DNA of 64,000 nt from Winogradskya consettensis (GCF_018332715.1 NZ_BOQP01000006.1:1-64000); one strand, 5' to 3'. Positions 1 through 8,900 are shown, counted from the stretch's first letter. Notes: a model not told the origin generated them from the sequence alone. Made by a program: numbers and translations.

Positions 1-21
1 GTCGGTCGGTCGGTCGGTCGG
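1..21. repeat. GTCG tetranucleotide repeat
   Basis: Five tandem GTCG units open the window. It is a simple-sequence tract in non-coding DNA and may continue beyond the window edge. Confidence 0.8.
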
Positions 22-164
22 AGATCATCGCTTCTGCCAGGGCCCGCAGCTTCACCCCGGCACCCGGCCGACCCGGCGCCATCACTCCACCCCGGCCGGT
101 CTACGGCCATCACTTCTCCCAGTTCGGCCCACAACTTCGCCCGGACCGGCCTTGAAGCCATAAC

Positions 165-269
165 CCTCACCGCGACCAGCCCAAGCCTCACCCCGACCAG
201 CCCAAAGCCTCACCTCGACCAGCCCAAGCTCACCGCAAGCAGCCCAAGCTCACCGCAACCAGCCCAGGA
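165..269. repeat. Degenerate 19-23 bp tandem repeat in the non-coding left end
   Basis: About five imperfect copies of a unit built on 'gaccagcccaagcctcacc' run head to tail. Bases 1-360 hold no gene I can support: the arginine/proline-rich frames there look like by-products of GC-rich repeat DNA. The stretch lies downstream of the leftward HAD gene. Confidence 0.7.
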
Positions 270-360
270 CCACGCCTCTCGAACGAACCGAGGCCACAAC
301 TCGCCCGGCCACCCCGGGGGCTGACCTCAGCCGGCCGCGCCCTGGGCTGCCGGCCATGGG

Positions 361-975
361 CTAGTGGAGGCCGAGGGCCTTTTTCAGGTAGGGGATGTCC
401 TGGGGGCCGGTCCAGCGGAAGGCGGGGAGCTTCGCGGCGCGGGCGCCTCGGATGACGCGGTCGTCGTCGTCGACGAAGAGGACCCAGGGGGGCTGTTCGT
501 TGAGGGCTTCGACGGCTTGGGTGAAGAATTCGGGGGCGGGTTTGTGGATTTTGAGTTCGGTGGAGCTGATGATCGCGTCGAACTCGTGGGTGAGGCCGAG
601 GGTTTCGAGGTCGCCGCGCAGGAGGTCGGTGGCGTTGGTGGCGAGGCCGACGGGGCGGCCGGCGGCGCGGACCTCGCGGATGAAGGTGAGGACGTCGGGG
701 TCGACCGTGCCTCGGTGTTTCTGCCATTCGGTGACTGCGGCGCGGGCCTGGTCCTCGTCGAGGGGGAGGCGCTGGGCGATGAGGCCCATCCACTCGGCGT
801 CGGTCATCTCGCCGGCGACGGCGGGGCGCAGGAGCTCCCAGGTGAATGCTGTCTTCATCAGGGTGCCGGGGTCGAGGCCGTAGGTGGATTCGACGCCGGC
901 TGCGACGGTGGGGTCCCAGCGGCGGACGACGCCGTCGAGGTCGATCAGCATGGCCCTGGCGGGTTGGCGCAGCAT
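361..975 (-). CDS. HAD-family hydrolase
   Basis: Predicted cytosolic haloacid-dehalogenase-superfamily phosphatase of 204 residues; the substrate is unknown. The DxD nucleophile motif is at D12/D14 (LIDLDG), followed by a helical cap, a Thr-containing motif II (ATNATD), a motif III lysine (KIHKPAPEFF) and the acidic motif IV (FVDDDDR), so all catalytic elements are present and the length is normal for the family. A second in-frame ATG at 951 (MLIDLDG) is an equally good start. It is the last gene of the leftward smc side, separated from smc by a 102-bp gap filled with three short repeats. Such small HAD proteins often act on sugar phosphates or phosphoglycolate, but nothing here decides that. 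Confidence 0.85.
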   Translation of the reverse strand: MLRQPARAMLIDLDGVVRRWDPTVAAGVESTYGLDPGTLMKTAFTWELLRPAVAGEMTDAEWMGLIAQRLPLDEDQARAAVTEWQKHRGTVDPDVLTFIREVRAAGRPVGLATNATDLLRGDLETLGLTHEFDAIISSTELKIHKPAPEFFTQAVEALNEQPPWVLFVDDDDRVIRGARAAKLPAFRWTGPQDIPYLKKALGLH

Positions 976-991
976 CCGGTCCGCGGTCCTC

Positions 992-1058
992 TCTCAGCGC
1001 TCGTGGGAACGCTTCTCAGCGCTCGGGTGGAACGCTTCTCAGCGCTCGGTGGAACGCT
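992..1058. repeat. Three tandem 22-23 bp repeats between smc and the HAD gene
   Basis: Three near-identical units starting 'tctcagcgctcg' and ending 'gaacgct' lie at 992-1013, 1014-1036 and 1037-1058. They occupy most of the gap between the smc stop and the HAD start. Each contains AGCGCT, so the array could fold in the transcript. No function is known. Confidence 0.8.
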
Positions 1059-1077
1059 GCAAGGTTAGCCGGGTCGG

Positions 1078-4000
1078 TCAGTCCTCTTCCTCGCGGTTGA
1101 GGCGCTGGCTGATCACCTGGGTCACGCCGGCGCGCATGGTGACGCCGTACAGGGCGTCGGCGACCTCCATCGTGCGTTTCTGGTGGGTGATGATCAGGAG
1201 CTGGCTCTTCTCGCGGAGCTGCTGGAAGAGGGTGATCAGGCGGCCCAGGTTGACGTCGTCGAGGGCGGCCTCGACCTCGTCCATGATGTAGAAGGGGCTG
1301 GGGCGGGCGCGGAAGATGGCGCAGAGCATCGCGACGGCGGTCAGCGAGCGTTCGCCGCCGGAGAGCAGCGAGAGGCGCTTGATCTTCTTGCCGGGTGGGC
1401 GGGCCTCGACCTCGACGCCGGTGGTGAGCATGTCCTCCGGGTCGGTGAGGACGAGTCTGCCCTCGCCGCCGGGGAAGAGGACCTGGAAGACGGTCTGGAA
1501 CTCGCGGGCGGTGTCCTCGAAGGCGGAGGAGAAGACCTCGAGGATGCGCTCGTCGACGTCCTTGACGACGGTGAGCAGGTCCTTGCGGGTCGCCTTGAGA
1601 TCTTCGAGCTGGTCGGAGAGGAATTTGAAGCGCTCTTCGAGGGCGGCGAACTCCTCCAGCGCGAGCGGGTTGACCTTGCCGAGCAGGGCCAGGTCGCGCT
1701 CGGCCTTGTTGGCGCGTTTCTCCTGCGTGGGGCGGTGGAACGGGACCGGCTCCGGGGGTTCCTTGCCGTTGCTCTCGGCGAGGTTGACCTCGGCCTGGGT
1801 CGGCGGGACGAGCTGCTCGGGGCCGTACTCGGCGACCAGGGTGTCGGTGTCCAGCGAGAAGTCCTCGGCGGCCTTCGCCTCGAGCTGTTCGATGCGCATC
1901 CGCTGCTCGGCGCGGGCGACCTCGTCGCGGTGCACCTCGCTGGTCAGCCGTTCCAGCTCGGAGACCAGACGCTTCGCGGTCGCGCGGACCTCGGAGAGTT
2001 CGGCTTCCCGGCCCGTACGCGCACGGGCCAGCTGGTCGCGGACCTCGACGGCCGCGGTCAGCGAGACCGAGACCCGGGCCAGCGCCGCGCCGGCACCCAG
2101 CGCGACCGCCTTGGCGATCTCGGCGCCGCGGACCCGGGCCGCACGCCGGGCGGCGGCTCGTTCGCGGGCCTGGCGTTCGGCGGTGGCCTGGCGCAGCAGC
2201 GAGTCGGCGCGACCGGAGATCGAGGAGACCCGCTCCTCGGCCGTGCGGACCGCGAGCCGTACCTCCATCTCGTTCTGGCGTGACTGCGGGACCAGCGCGG
2301 AGAGCGTGTCGCGCTCCTCCGTGGAGGGTTCCTCGTCGATCGGGGTGGCTTCGGCGAGCCGCAGCCGCTCCTCCAGCTCGAGGAGCCCGGCGAGGTCGCG
2401 GTCGCGGTTGCCTTCCGCTTTCTGCCGGGAGGCGCCGAGCCGCTCGGACTCGGCCTTGGCGGATCGGGCGGCAGCGCCCAGCTCGGCGAGCCGGCGGGCG
2501 GCGGCGTTGCGCTCGCCCTCGGCGGCGCGTTTGGCGGCGGCCGCGACGTTGACCGCTTCCTTGTGCTCGGCGACCTCGGCCCGGGCGTCGGCGAGCTGCG
2601 CCTTGAGCTCGCCGATCGCCTGCTCGGCGGTTTCGCGGTTGGTCCGGGCCTCGTCGACGGCGGCCTGGACCTCGATGTAACTCGTCTGCTTGCCCGAGCC
2701 ACCGGCTGCGGAGTGCGAACCCAGCACGTCGCCGTCGGGGGTGACCGCGCGCAGCTCGGCGTTGTGCGCGACGAGCTGCGTGGCGGCGGCGAGATCCGGG
2801 ACGAGTACGACGTCACGCAGCGCACGGTTGAGTGCGGGGCGGATCGTGTCGGGGCACTCGATGACGTCGGGTGCCCAGACAGCGCCCTCGGGCAGCTGGG
2901 GCCGCAGGGAGTCGAGCGATCCCTGCATGCCCGGCCCGGCGGGGCTCGCGACGACCAGGGCGGCCCGGCCGGCGTCTGCGATCTTGAGCGTACGCATGGC
3001 CTCGACGGCCTCGTCCACTCCGCTCAGGGCGACCGAGTCGGCGAGCGCGCCCAGGGCTGCGGCCAGCGCCGCCTCGTGCCCGGGGCGGACCGTGAGCATC
3101 GACGCGAGGCTGCCGAGCAGACCGGGCACCTGGTCGGCCCGGCCGAGCAGCGCACCGGCGCCGTCCTTGCGCTTGAGACCCATCGCGAGGGCTTCCTCGC
3201 GGGCCTTCCAGCTGGCGGCGTCCTTCTCCGCGGTGCGCTCGGCGTCGGAGAGCTCCCGGACCACGGCGGCGGCCTGGTCGTGCAGCGCGACGGCTTCGGC
3301 GTGCCGGTCGTCGAGCTCGACGTTGTCACGGTCGGCCTCGGTGGACTCCGCAGAGACCGCGTCGACCTCGGCCTGCGCTGCCTCGGCGCGGGTCAGCGCG
3401 TCGGTGTGGGCGGCGGCGAGGCGCTCGATCTCCTCGGCGGCACTTCCCGTGCGGGCCCGGGCGGCGTTCACGTTGCCGGTCAGTTTGGCGAGGCCCTCGC
3501 GGCGGTCGGCGATGGCCTTGGCAGCCGTACGCAGAGCGCCTTCGGCTTGAAGCAGTTGCCTTTCCAGCTCCTGGCGGTGCTCGACCGCCTCGGCGAGGCG
3601 CATCTGGTCCTCGGTCAGGGCCTCGCGCAGCTCCTCTTCCTGCTCCCGGACCCGCTCGGCCTCGGCTTCGAGCTGGTCGGGGTCGCGGCCGAGCCGCTCG
3701 TCCTCGGGGGCGGCGGCCATGTGCCGCGCCCGTTCGGAGGCGAGCTGCTCGGTGGAGCGGAAGCGCTCCTGCAGGGCGGAGAGTTTGTACCAGGTGTCCT
3801 GCGCGGCCTGCAGCAGCGGCGCGTCCTCGGCGTGCTGGGCCTCGAGGTCGGCGAGCATCCGCTGGATCTCGCGGTTCTCGGCTTCGACCTGCTGACGCCG
3901 GTCGCGCATCGCCGATTCGTCGGCGATCTCCTTGTCGAGCGTGGTGCGCAGCGTGTAGAGGTCGTCGGCGAGCAGCCGCAGCCGGGCGTCGCGCAGGTCG

Positions 4001-4659
4001 GACTGGATGCCCGCGGCGCGCCGGGCGACCTCGGCCTGCTTGCCGAGCGGCTTGAGCTGGCGGCGCAGCTCGGCGGTGAGGTCGTTGAGCCGGTTGAGGT
4101 TGGTCTGCATCGCGTCGAGCTTGCGCACGGCTTTTTCTTTGCGCTTGCGATGCTTCAGAACGCCGGCCGCCTCCTCGATGAACGAGCGGCGGTCCTCGGG
4201 TTTGGCGTGCAGCATCGCGTCGAGCCGGCCCTGCCCGACGATGATGTGCATCTCGCGCCCGATGCCGGAGTCGGAGAGCAGCTCCTGGATGTCGAGCAGC
4301 CGGCACTGATTGTTGTTGATCTCGTACTCGCTGGCGCCGTCCCGGAACATCCGGCGGGTGATCGACACCTCGGTGTAGTCGATGGGCAGAGCCCCGTCGC
4401 CGTTGTCGATCGTGAGGGTCACCTCGGCGCGGCCCAGCGGGGCCCGGCCGGCGGTGCCGGCGAAGATGACGTCCTCCATCTTGCCGCCGCGCAGCGCCTT
4501 GGCTCCCTGCTCACCGAGCACCCAGGCGATGGCGTCGACGACGTTGGACTTGCCGGAGCCGTTCGGACCCACCACACAGGTGATGCCCGGCTCCAGCCGC
4601 AGCGTCGTAGCGGAGGCGAAGGACTTGAAGCCCTTGACCGTCAGGCTCTTGAGGTGCAC
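1078..4659 (-). CDS. smc: Chromosome segregation protein SMC
   Basis: Structural maintenance of chromosomes ATPase, the core of bacterial condensin with ScpA/ScpB, which compacts and individualises sister chromosomes. I place the start at the GTG at 4659 (VHLKSLTVKGFKSF) because GGAG sits 4 nt upstream; this gives 1193 residues, the usual length. Walker A GPNGSGKSN is at residues 31-39, two long Glu/Arg/Ala coiled-coil arms flank a hinge around residues 500-650, and the ABC signature LLSGGERSLTA and Walker B FYIMDEVEAALDD are near the C-terminus. In many actinomycetes smc directly follows mutM; here a glycosyltransferase unit and a small coiled-coil gene lie between them. Confidence 0.97.
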   Translation of the reverse strand: MHLKSLTVKGFKSFASATTLRLEPGITCVVGPNGSGKSNVVDAIAWVLGEQGAKALRGGKMEDVIFAGTAGRAPLGRAEVTLTIDNGDGALPIDYTEVSITRRMFRDGASEYEINNNQCRLLDIQELLSDSGIGREMHIIVGQGRLDAMLHAKPEDRRSFIEEAAGVLKHRKRKEKAVRKLDAMQTNLNRLNDLTAELRRQLKPLGKQAEVARRAAGIQSDLRDARLRLLADDLYTLRTTLDKEIADESAMRDRRQQVEAENREIQRMLADLEAQHAEDAPLLQAAQDTWYKLSALQERFRSTEQLASERARHMAAAPEDERLGRDPDQLEAEAERVREQEEELREALTEDQMRLAEAVEHRQELERQLLQAEGALRTAAKAIADRREGLAKLTGNVNAARARTGSAAEEIERLAAAHTDALTRAEAAQAEVDAVSAESTEADRDNVELDDRHAEAVALHDQAAAVVRELSDAERTAEKDAASWKAREEALAMGLKRKDGAGALLGRADQVPGLLGSLASMLTVRPGHEAALAAALGALADSVALSGVDEAVEAMRTLKIADAGRAALVVASPAGPGMQGSLDSLRPQLPEGAVWAPDVIECPDTIRPALNRALRDVVLVPDLAAATQLVAHNAELRAVTPDGDVLGSHSAAGGSGKQTSYIEVQAAVDEARTNRETAEQAIGELKAQLADARAEVAEHKEAVNVAAAAKRAAEGERNAAARRLAELGAAARSAKAESERLGASRQKAEGNRDRDLAGLLELEERLRLAEATPIDEEPSTEERDTLSALVPQSRQNEMEVRLAVRTAEERVSSISGRADSLLRQATAERQARERAAARRAARVRGAEIAKAVALGAGAALARVSVSLTAAVEVRDQLARARTGREAELSEVRATAKRLVSELERLTSEVHRDEVARAEQRMRIEQLEAKAAEDFSLDTDTLVAEYGPEQLVPPTQAEVNLAESNGKEPPEPVPFHRPTQEKRANKAERDLALLGKVNPLALEEFAALEERFKFLSDQLEDLKATRKDLLTVVKDVDERILEVFSSAFEDTAREFQTVFQVLFPGGEGRLVLTDPEDMLTTGVEVEARPPGKKIKRLSLLSGGERSLTAVAMLCAIFRARPSPFYIMDEVEAALDDVNLGRLITLFQQLREKSQLLIITHQKRTMEVADALYGVTMRAGVTQVISQRLNREEED

Positions 4660-4913
4660 GGATCTCCGAGGGTCGGCGGTTTGCTCTGGCCAGCAGGTTA
4701 CCCGCCCGCACACGCCATGTCCGCGCACGCCGCGCGTCCCGTTACGACCCGTATTTTACCTGGTGGGGCTTTTGTCGGCGATGGGCGCCCAGTGGCGCGC
4801 GTTTCGCAATACGGCGAGCGCCGTCAGCAATACGCGGCGTGCTCAGCAATACAAAAGCGAAAGAATTGGCACGCTCAGTCTGCAAAAACCGGCATTGCAC
4901 CGCCCAAGCCGAC
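4660..4913. other. Non-coding region upstream of smc
   Basis: No gene is supported here. It should hold the smc promoter. It contains a short interspersed 'cagcaatac' motif (around 4804-4852) and is less GC-rich than its surroundings. Together with the terminator and the direct repeats up to 5117 it forms a 458-bp gap. Confidence 0.5.
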
Positions 4914-4952
4914 AAAAAAATGCGCGCCACCACTGATTACGTGGAGGCGCGC
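4914..4952 (-). terminator. Rho-independent terminator (leftward)
   Basis: Read on the minus strand, an 11-bp interrupted stem (GCGCGCC plus CCAC arms, 7-nt loop) is followed by seven T. It lies about 165 bp past the stop of the small coiled-coil gene and would keep that transcript out of smc. Confidence 0.8.
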
Positions 4953-5081
4953 GTGGTGATCCTGAGCGTCGTCTTCAGTGCTGAGCTCTGTGGTGCGGCG
5001 TTCTGGTGCTGAGTTCTCTCAGGTTGAGCGTCGGATGCGAGGGGATGTCGAGCGCTCGGATCCGAAGCACAAGGGAGAAAG

Positions 5082-5128
5082 CTCAGGTCAGCGGGGAGAC
5101 TCAGGTCAGCGTGAAGCTCAGGTCAGCG
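5082..5128. repeat. Three direct copies of CTCAGGTCAGCG
   Basis: Exact 12-bp copies start at 5082, 5100 and 5117, so they are spaced 18 and 17 bp apart. The last overlaps the stop codon of the coiled-coil gene. They could be protein-binding sites or remnants of slippage. Confidence 0.75.
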
Positions 5129-5306
5129 CCGGCTCGGTCAGCCGCAGAAGATCGTCGGCTTCGGCAGCCGCGAGACGATCGTTCTCCGCCCGCAGACGGG
5201 TGATCTCGAACTCCAGAGCCTGCACCCTGGAACGCAGTCGGGTGACCTCGTCGAGCAGCCGCCGATCGGGCGCTGCACCTACGTGGCCATAGAGGGCCTT
5301 AGCCAT
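5118..5306 (-). CDS. Small coiled-coil protein, conserved hypothetical
   Basis: A 62-residue protein beginning MAKALYGHVG, with a leucine-heptad stretch (LLDEVTRLRSRVQALEFEI) running into LRAENDRLAAAEADDLLRL. The ATG at 5306 is preceded by AAGGAG at good spacing, so I prefer it to the longer upstream frame. The heptad spacing predicts a parallel coiled coil with no membrane segment or enzyme motif. I recall similar short proteins in other actinomycetes but know no function. It has its own terminator at 4914-4952 and is monocistronic, lying between smc and the glycosyltransferase unit. Confidence 0.75.
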   Translation of the reverse strand: MAKALYGHVGAAPDRRLLDEVTRLRSRVQALEFEITRLRAENDRLAAAEADDLLRLTEPALT

Positions 5307-5953
5307 GACTTCTCCTTGTGAGACATCAGGTCTCTTTGTAAAGCGCTGCCGGACTAGCCGGACCAGACGCGCGCGCAGCGGTAGGCACACCTGCACCCAC
5401 AGACACGCGTAGGCACAAAGATCTGACCTCAAGGTCTTGCACGAGATGCAGATTTATCCGGACTCAGCGCTGCGACCAAAGCGAGCTAGGCAACTCAAGA
5501 GAAGCTCGGGACTTGGAAGCTTGGACTGAGCACAGACGGGCGCGACTGGCGACACTTCTATGGTGCGCCGATGTCCAGGCTCCGTCAAGCCGTGGGCCAC
5601 CGCGCCGACCCCCGTCAGCCAGTGAATCACGCCACCCTGGCACGCGGACCTCCATTGGATCAAGCTAATTCCCTCGTGAGATGACGAGGAATACCCCCTT
5701 ACGCACTTCCGGCTACCTAACGACCACGTAGCGCAGGGTTCGGAGGCAGGTTCCCTGAACGGGGCCTTATGTCTTGCTTAGCTGGTTTGCCGCGTATTCA
5801 CGTGGCTGCTTACCGTGACCCGTCGAAGCCGCTCGATGCATGTTCTCGTGCGAGCAACCATGGGCCGCCGTCCGGTGCCGGGTGCCGGTGGCGGGGCACC
5901 CGGCGCTGGGCGGTGAATTGAAAAGCGGCAAAGCGCGCAAATGGGTCTAAGTA
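5307..5953. other. Long intergenic region
   Basis: About 650 bp without a convincing gene. The frames present lack ribosome-binding sites and normal actinomycete codon bias. GC content drops in places (around 5640-5700 and 5760-5800). It should hold the promoter of the leftward coiled-coil gene and the left flank of the glycosyltransferase promoter. Confidence 0.5.
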
Positions 5954-5971
5954 GTGTCGCCTAGGTGACAC
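5954..5971. promoter_or_regulatory. 18-bp near-perfect palindrome, candidate operator
   Basis: GTGTCGCCTAGGTGACAC is symmetric about CCTAGG except for one pair. It lies about 75 bp upstream of the glycosyltransferase start, where an operator would be expected. The regulator is unknown. Confidence 0.45.
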
Positions 5972-6047
5972 CGTCCCGCTACTCTCCGCGCCTGCTTCGT
6001 TGCAGCCAACGTGATTTCGCCCCCGCCGCACCCGCGGTGCTGACCGC

Positions 6048-7526
6048 ATGCGCATCTGTCTGCTCACCGGCGGCGGCTACCCGTTCCGGCGCGACGCGCT
6101 CGGCGGCTGGTGCCGCACCCTCGTCGACGGCCTCGACGCCCACCGGTTCGAGCTCGTCACGGTCGGCGATCGGGAATCGGCGTCCGGACCCGCGTACCCG
6201 CTGCCTGAGCATGTCGACTCGGCGACGGCCGTCACGCTGCCCCGGGAGAGCGCCCGGCGCGAGGGCCGCGACGAGCAGGCCACACTGGCGGCCGTCCTGC
6301 TCTGCCAGGGACTGATCGACGACACCGGCGACGACCTCGCCCTGGGCCTCGACACGCTGGTGAAACTGACCACGACGACCGAAGCGCTGGTGAAGCTGAC
6401 CGCGACGACCGAAGCGCTGGTGAAGCTGAACGCGACGACCGAGGCTCCGCTCAAAGTGAGCGCGGTAGCCGAGGCACCGCTCAGCGCCGTACCGCTCGCC
6501 GAACTGCTCTCCGAGGCATGGCGGGCCGGCACAGGAATGCGGCTGAGCCTGCGGGATGCGCGTACGGCGGCGACACTGCTCCGGCACGCCATGCGCGCCC
6601 TGGCCGTGCCGCTGCCGCCGAGCGACCTCGTGCACTGCGTAGGCGGCACCACGCCGTTGCTCACCGCACTCGCCGCCCGCCGGCGCACCGGCACTCCCCT
6701 GCTGCTGACCGAGGCACGGGCACCGGTGGCGCGGCTACGAGCCGGTGAGGAGCGGCTGTCGCCGGCCGTCCGCACGGTGCTGCGCAGATTCCGCCGCGCG
6801 GTGGCCCGCACCGGGTACGCCGAAGCCGGACTCGTCGCGCCGCTGAGCGACTACCACCACGCCTGGGCGCTGCGGCACGGCGCTGCCCCCGAGCGGCTCG
6901 TCCCCGTACCCGCCGGTGTCGATCCGCAGGAGTTTCCCGCGGCACCTGAGGCGCGTACCCCTCCTGCGATTGTCTGGGCCGGCGGCAGCGGTCCGGAGAG
7001 TGGGCTGACGTGCCTGCTGGAGGCGTTCGCCCAGATCCTGGAGGCGCTCCCGAAGACGGTGCTGCATCTGTTCGGCGACGAGCACACCGCCAGGGAGAGA
7101 CTGGACCGCGCGGTCAGAGTGCACCCGCTGCCCGCGGACCCCCGGCACCGGTACGCGCTGGGCCACCTCGTCGTGCACCTGCCCGGCCCGTCCGACCCGC
7201 CGTCCCGGCTGGTGGAGGCCATGATGTCCGGCCGCGCGGTGGTCGGCGCCGACACCGGCCCGGTCGCGGAGACGCTGGGCGACAGCGGGGTGTGCGTGCC
7301 GCCGGACGACCCCGCAGCGCTCGCCGCCGCCTGCATCGCCCTGCTCAGAGCCCCCGCCCGCCGCCGCGCCCTGGGTGACGCGGCACGGCGCCGGGCACTC
7401 GCCCACTTCACCAGCGATCACGTCGTACGCGCGTACGGCGCGCTCTACCAGGACCTGTCAGCGCCACCGCCCGCTCCGACCTACGAACTGGCCCTGGCCC
7501 ACACCGACCTTTGGAGGACGCCGTGA
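6048..7526 (+). CDS. GT-B glycosyltransferase (family 4-like) with an internal repeat
   Basis: Predicted cytosolic retaining glycosyltransferase of 492 residues. The N-terminal Rossmann domain opens MRICLLTGGGYPFRRDALGG, as in proteins related to the PelF/trehalose-synthase type. The C-terminal donor domain carries VWAGGSG, a VPVPAGVD turn and the EX7E-like region PSRLVEAMMSGRAVVG. Residues 104-143 hold four 10-residue repeats (LVKLTxTTEA type) that are absent from normal GT4 domains and lie in a loop of the acceptor domain. The gene overlaps the next by 4 bp (GTGA), so the two are probably translationally coupled. The acceptor is unknown; coupling to a glycoside-hydrolase-like protein suggests assembly or remodelling of an extracellular polysaccharide. 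Confidence 0.85.
   Translation: MRICLLTGGGYPFRRDALGGWCRTLVDGLDAHRFELVTVGDRESASGPAYPLPEHVDSATAVTLPRESARREGRDEQATLAAVLLCQGLIDDTGDDLALGLDTLVKLTTTTEALVKLTATTEALVKLNATTEAPLKVSAVAEAPLSAVPLAELLSEAWRAGTGMRLSLRDARTAATLLRHAMRALAVPLPPSDLVHCVGGTTPLLTALAARRRTGTPLLLTEARAPVARLRAGEERLSPAVRTVLRRFRRAVARTGYAEAGLVAPLSDYHHAWALRHGAAPERLVPVPAGVDPQEFPAAPEARTPPAIVWAGGSGPESGLTCLLEAFAQILEALPKTVLHLFGDEHTARERLDRAVRVHPLPADPRHRYALGHLVVHLPGPSDPPSRLVEAMMSGRAVVGADTGPVAETLGDSGVCVPPDDPAALAAACIALLRAPARRRALGDAARRRALAHFTSDHVVRAYGALYQDLSAPPPAPTYELALAHTDLWRTP
6357..6476 (+). repeat. Four 30-bp in-frame tandem repeats inside the glycosyltransferase gene
   Basis: Units at 6357, 6387, 6417 and 6447. The first three are nearly identical (ctggtgaagctgaccgcgac then gaccgaagcg); the fourth is diverged. 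The 30-bp period keeps the frame, so copy number could vary without loss of the protein. Confidence 0.9.
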
Positions 7527-8092
7527 GGACCCTGTTCCCGCCGTACGCCTGCCCGTCGCCCGACCTGCCCGCCGACCAGGACACCTGGGTCGTGCAGGAA
7601 CGCCCCGGCCCGCGCCGCACCGAGCACCAGATCCTGGGCCGCGTCGACCTCGACTGGGGCGGGCGCTCCCTCGCCGATGTGCTGGCCGACGTCGATCTGT
7701 GGCGGGAGGAGGGCGTCGAGGGGCTCTTCCTCGACCGGGCGCCGGCCGGGTCGGGGGGTGTCGGGCCGGTGGCGCTGACCGTCCGGCTGGCGGCGCGGCG
7801 GGGCCTGCACCGGATCGTGCTGAACCCGGGCGTGCCGACCCATCCGCTCTACCGCGAGCTGGGCGTGCGGATCTGCACGTTCGACGGGCCGTGGTCGGCG
7901 TACCAGGGGTGGGCCGGGGACGGGGTCGTCGCCGGGGACGGGCATCTGGTGCACGGCGTACCGCAGGACATGCTGACGGCCGCGCGCCGGTTGATGGGGC
8001 GCCGGGGCGCGGGGTTCGGGCTGGCGACCGACACCAGCCCGTACGTCACCGCAAAGGTTTCCGAGGGCGTGGCTGGCAGCGCGGGCAGCTGA
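7523..8092 (+). CDS. Spherulation-specific family 4-like protein
   Basis: A 189-residue protein resembling the spherulin-4 family (PF12138-like), a TIM-barrel related to polysaccharide hydrolases such as Ega3. Supporting segments are [40 protein letters not shown] and [11 protein letters not shown]. The GTG at 7523 overlaps the glycosyltransferase stop and has GGAGG at 7513-7517. No signal peptide is visible, so if it is a hydrolase its location is unclear, and it is shorter than typical members (about 230-250 residues). Its last 47 bp overlap the convergent mutM gene. Family placement is from recalled motif pattern only. Confidence 0.65.
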   Translation: MRTLFPPYACPSPDLPADQDTWVVQERPGPRRTEHQILGRVDLDWGGRSLADVLADVDLWREEGVEGLFLDRAPAGSGGVGPVALTVRLAARRGLHRIVLNPGVPTHPLYRELGVRICTFDGPWSAYQGWAGDGVVAGDGHLVHGVPQDMLTAARRLMGRRGAGFGLATDTSPYVTAKVSEGVAGSAGS

Positions 8093-8900
8093 AGGAGGAG
8101 CGGTTCATGAACTGCTCGCGGCGGATCGCTGTGCCGCATCGGTGACACGGCTGGCCCTCCCGGCCGTACGCGTCCAGTGACCGGTCGAAGTACCCGCTCT
8201 CCCCGTTGACGTTGACGTACAGCGCGTCGAAGCTGGTGCCCCCGGCCACGATGGCCGCACCGAGCACGTCGCGGATGTCGGCGAGCAATCTGCGTACCTG
8301 TGGCTTGGTCAGTGCGTCCGTCGGCCTCGTGCCGTGCAGCTGAGCGCGCCACAACGCCTCGTCCGCGTAGATGTTGCCCACCCCGGAGATCAGGGTCTGG
8401 TCGAGGATGGCCCGCTTGACCTCGGTGTGTTTGCGCCGCATCGCGGTGACGAAGAGCTCGTCGTCGAAGAGCGGGTCGATCGGGTCGCGGGCGATGTGTG
8501 CGATCTCGTCCGGCAGCTCGGCGCCGCCCTCGGAGACGGACAGGCCACCGAACGTGCGCTGGTCGACGAAGCGCAGCTCGGGGCCGTCGTCGGCGAACTC
8601 GAACCGGACCCGCAGGTGGGTCTCGTCGGGCGCCTCCGGGGGCTGCATCAGCAGCTGCCCGCTCATGCCGAGGTGGCCGATGATCGCGTCGCCGGAGTCG
8701 AGCGGCAGCCACAGGTATTTGCCGCGGCGCGCGACGTCGGTGATCGTGCGACCGGCCAGCACCGCGGCGAAGTGCACGTCACCGGGCAGGTGCCGGCGGA
8801 TCGCCCGCGGGTGCAGCACGGCGACCGCCTCGATGCGACGGCCCGTCACCCATTTGGCCAGGCCCTGACGGACCGTTTCGACCTCGGGAAGCTCCGGCAC
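8046..8900 (-). CDS. mutM: Formamidopyrimidine-DNA glycosylase (Fpg/MutM)
   Basis: Bifunctional DNA glycosylase/AP lyase that removes 8-oxoguanine and ring-opened purines. At 284 residues it has the family length. The catalytic N-terminus [10 protein letters not shown] is intact (P2 and E3 act after Met removal), GKYLWLPL carries the conserved DNA-binding lysine, HLGMSGQLL is typical, and the C-terminal zinc finger has CHRCG and CPRCQ pairs. It is the end of a leftward run with rnc and plsX, a common actinomycete order. Its 3' end overlaps the convergent spherulin-like gene by 47 bp. Confidence 0.97.
   Translation of the reverse strand: MPELPEVETVRQGLAKWVTGRRIEAVAVLHPRAIRRHLPGDVHFAAVLAGRTITDVARRGKYLWLPLDSGDAIIGHLGMSGQLLMQPPEAPDETHLRVRFEFADDGPELRFVDQRTFGGLSVSEGGAELPDEIAHIARDPIDPLFDDELFVTAMRRKHTEVKRAILDQTLISGVGNIYADEALWRAQLHGTRPTDALTKPQVRRLLADIRDVLGAAIVAGGTSFDALYVNVNGESGYFDRSLDAYGREGQPCHRCGTAIRREQFMNRSSFSCPRCQPRPRKPLR

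Noticed and set aside
165..269. Repeats considered as a CRISPR array
   Set aside because: Units are directly adjacent, with no unique spacers, and no cas genes are present.
230..793. Arg/Pro-rich open frame at the left end and across the HAD gene
   Set aside because: Composition is a by-product of the repeat DNA and the HAD antisense strand. No start signal or homology-like motif is seen.
2563..4959. A 798-residue open frame antisense to smc
   Set aside because: It is a GC-rich shadow of the smc coding frame, with Gly/Leu/Val-rich composition and no ribosome-binding site or homology-like motif.
5454..5663. Leftward frames in the long gap before the glycosyltransferase
   Set aside because: No ribosome-binding site, no codon bias and no recognised protein feature. 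I treat the region as non-coding.
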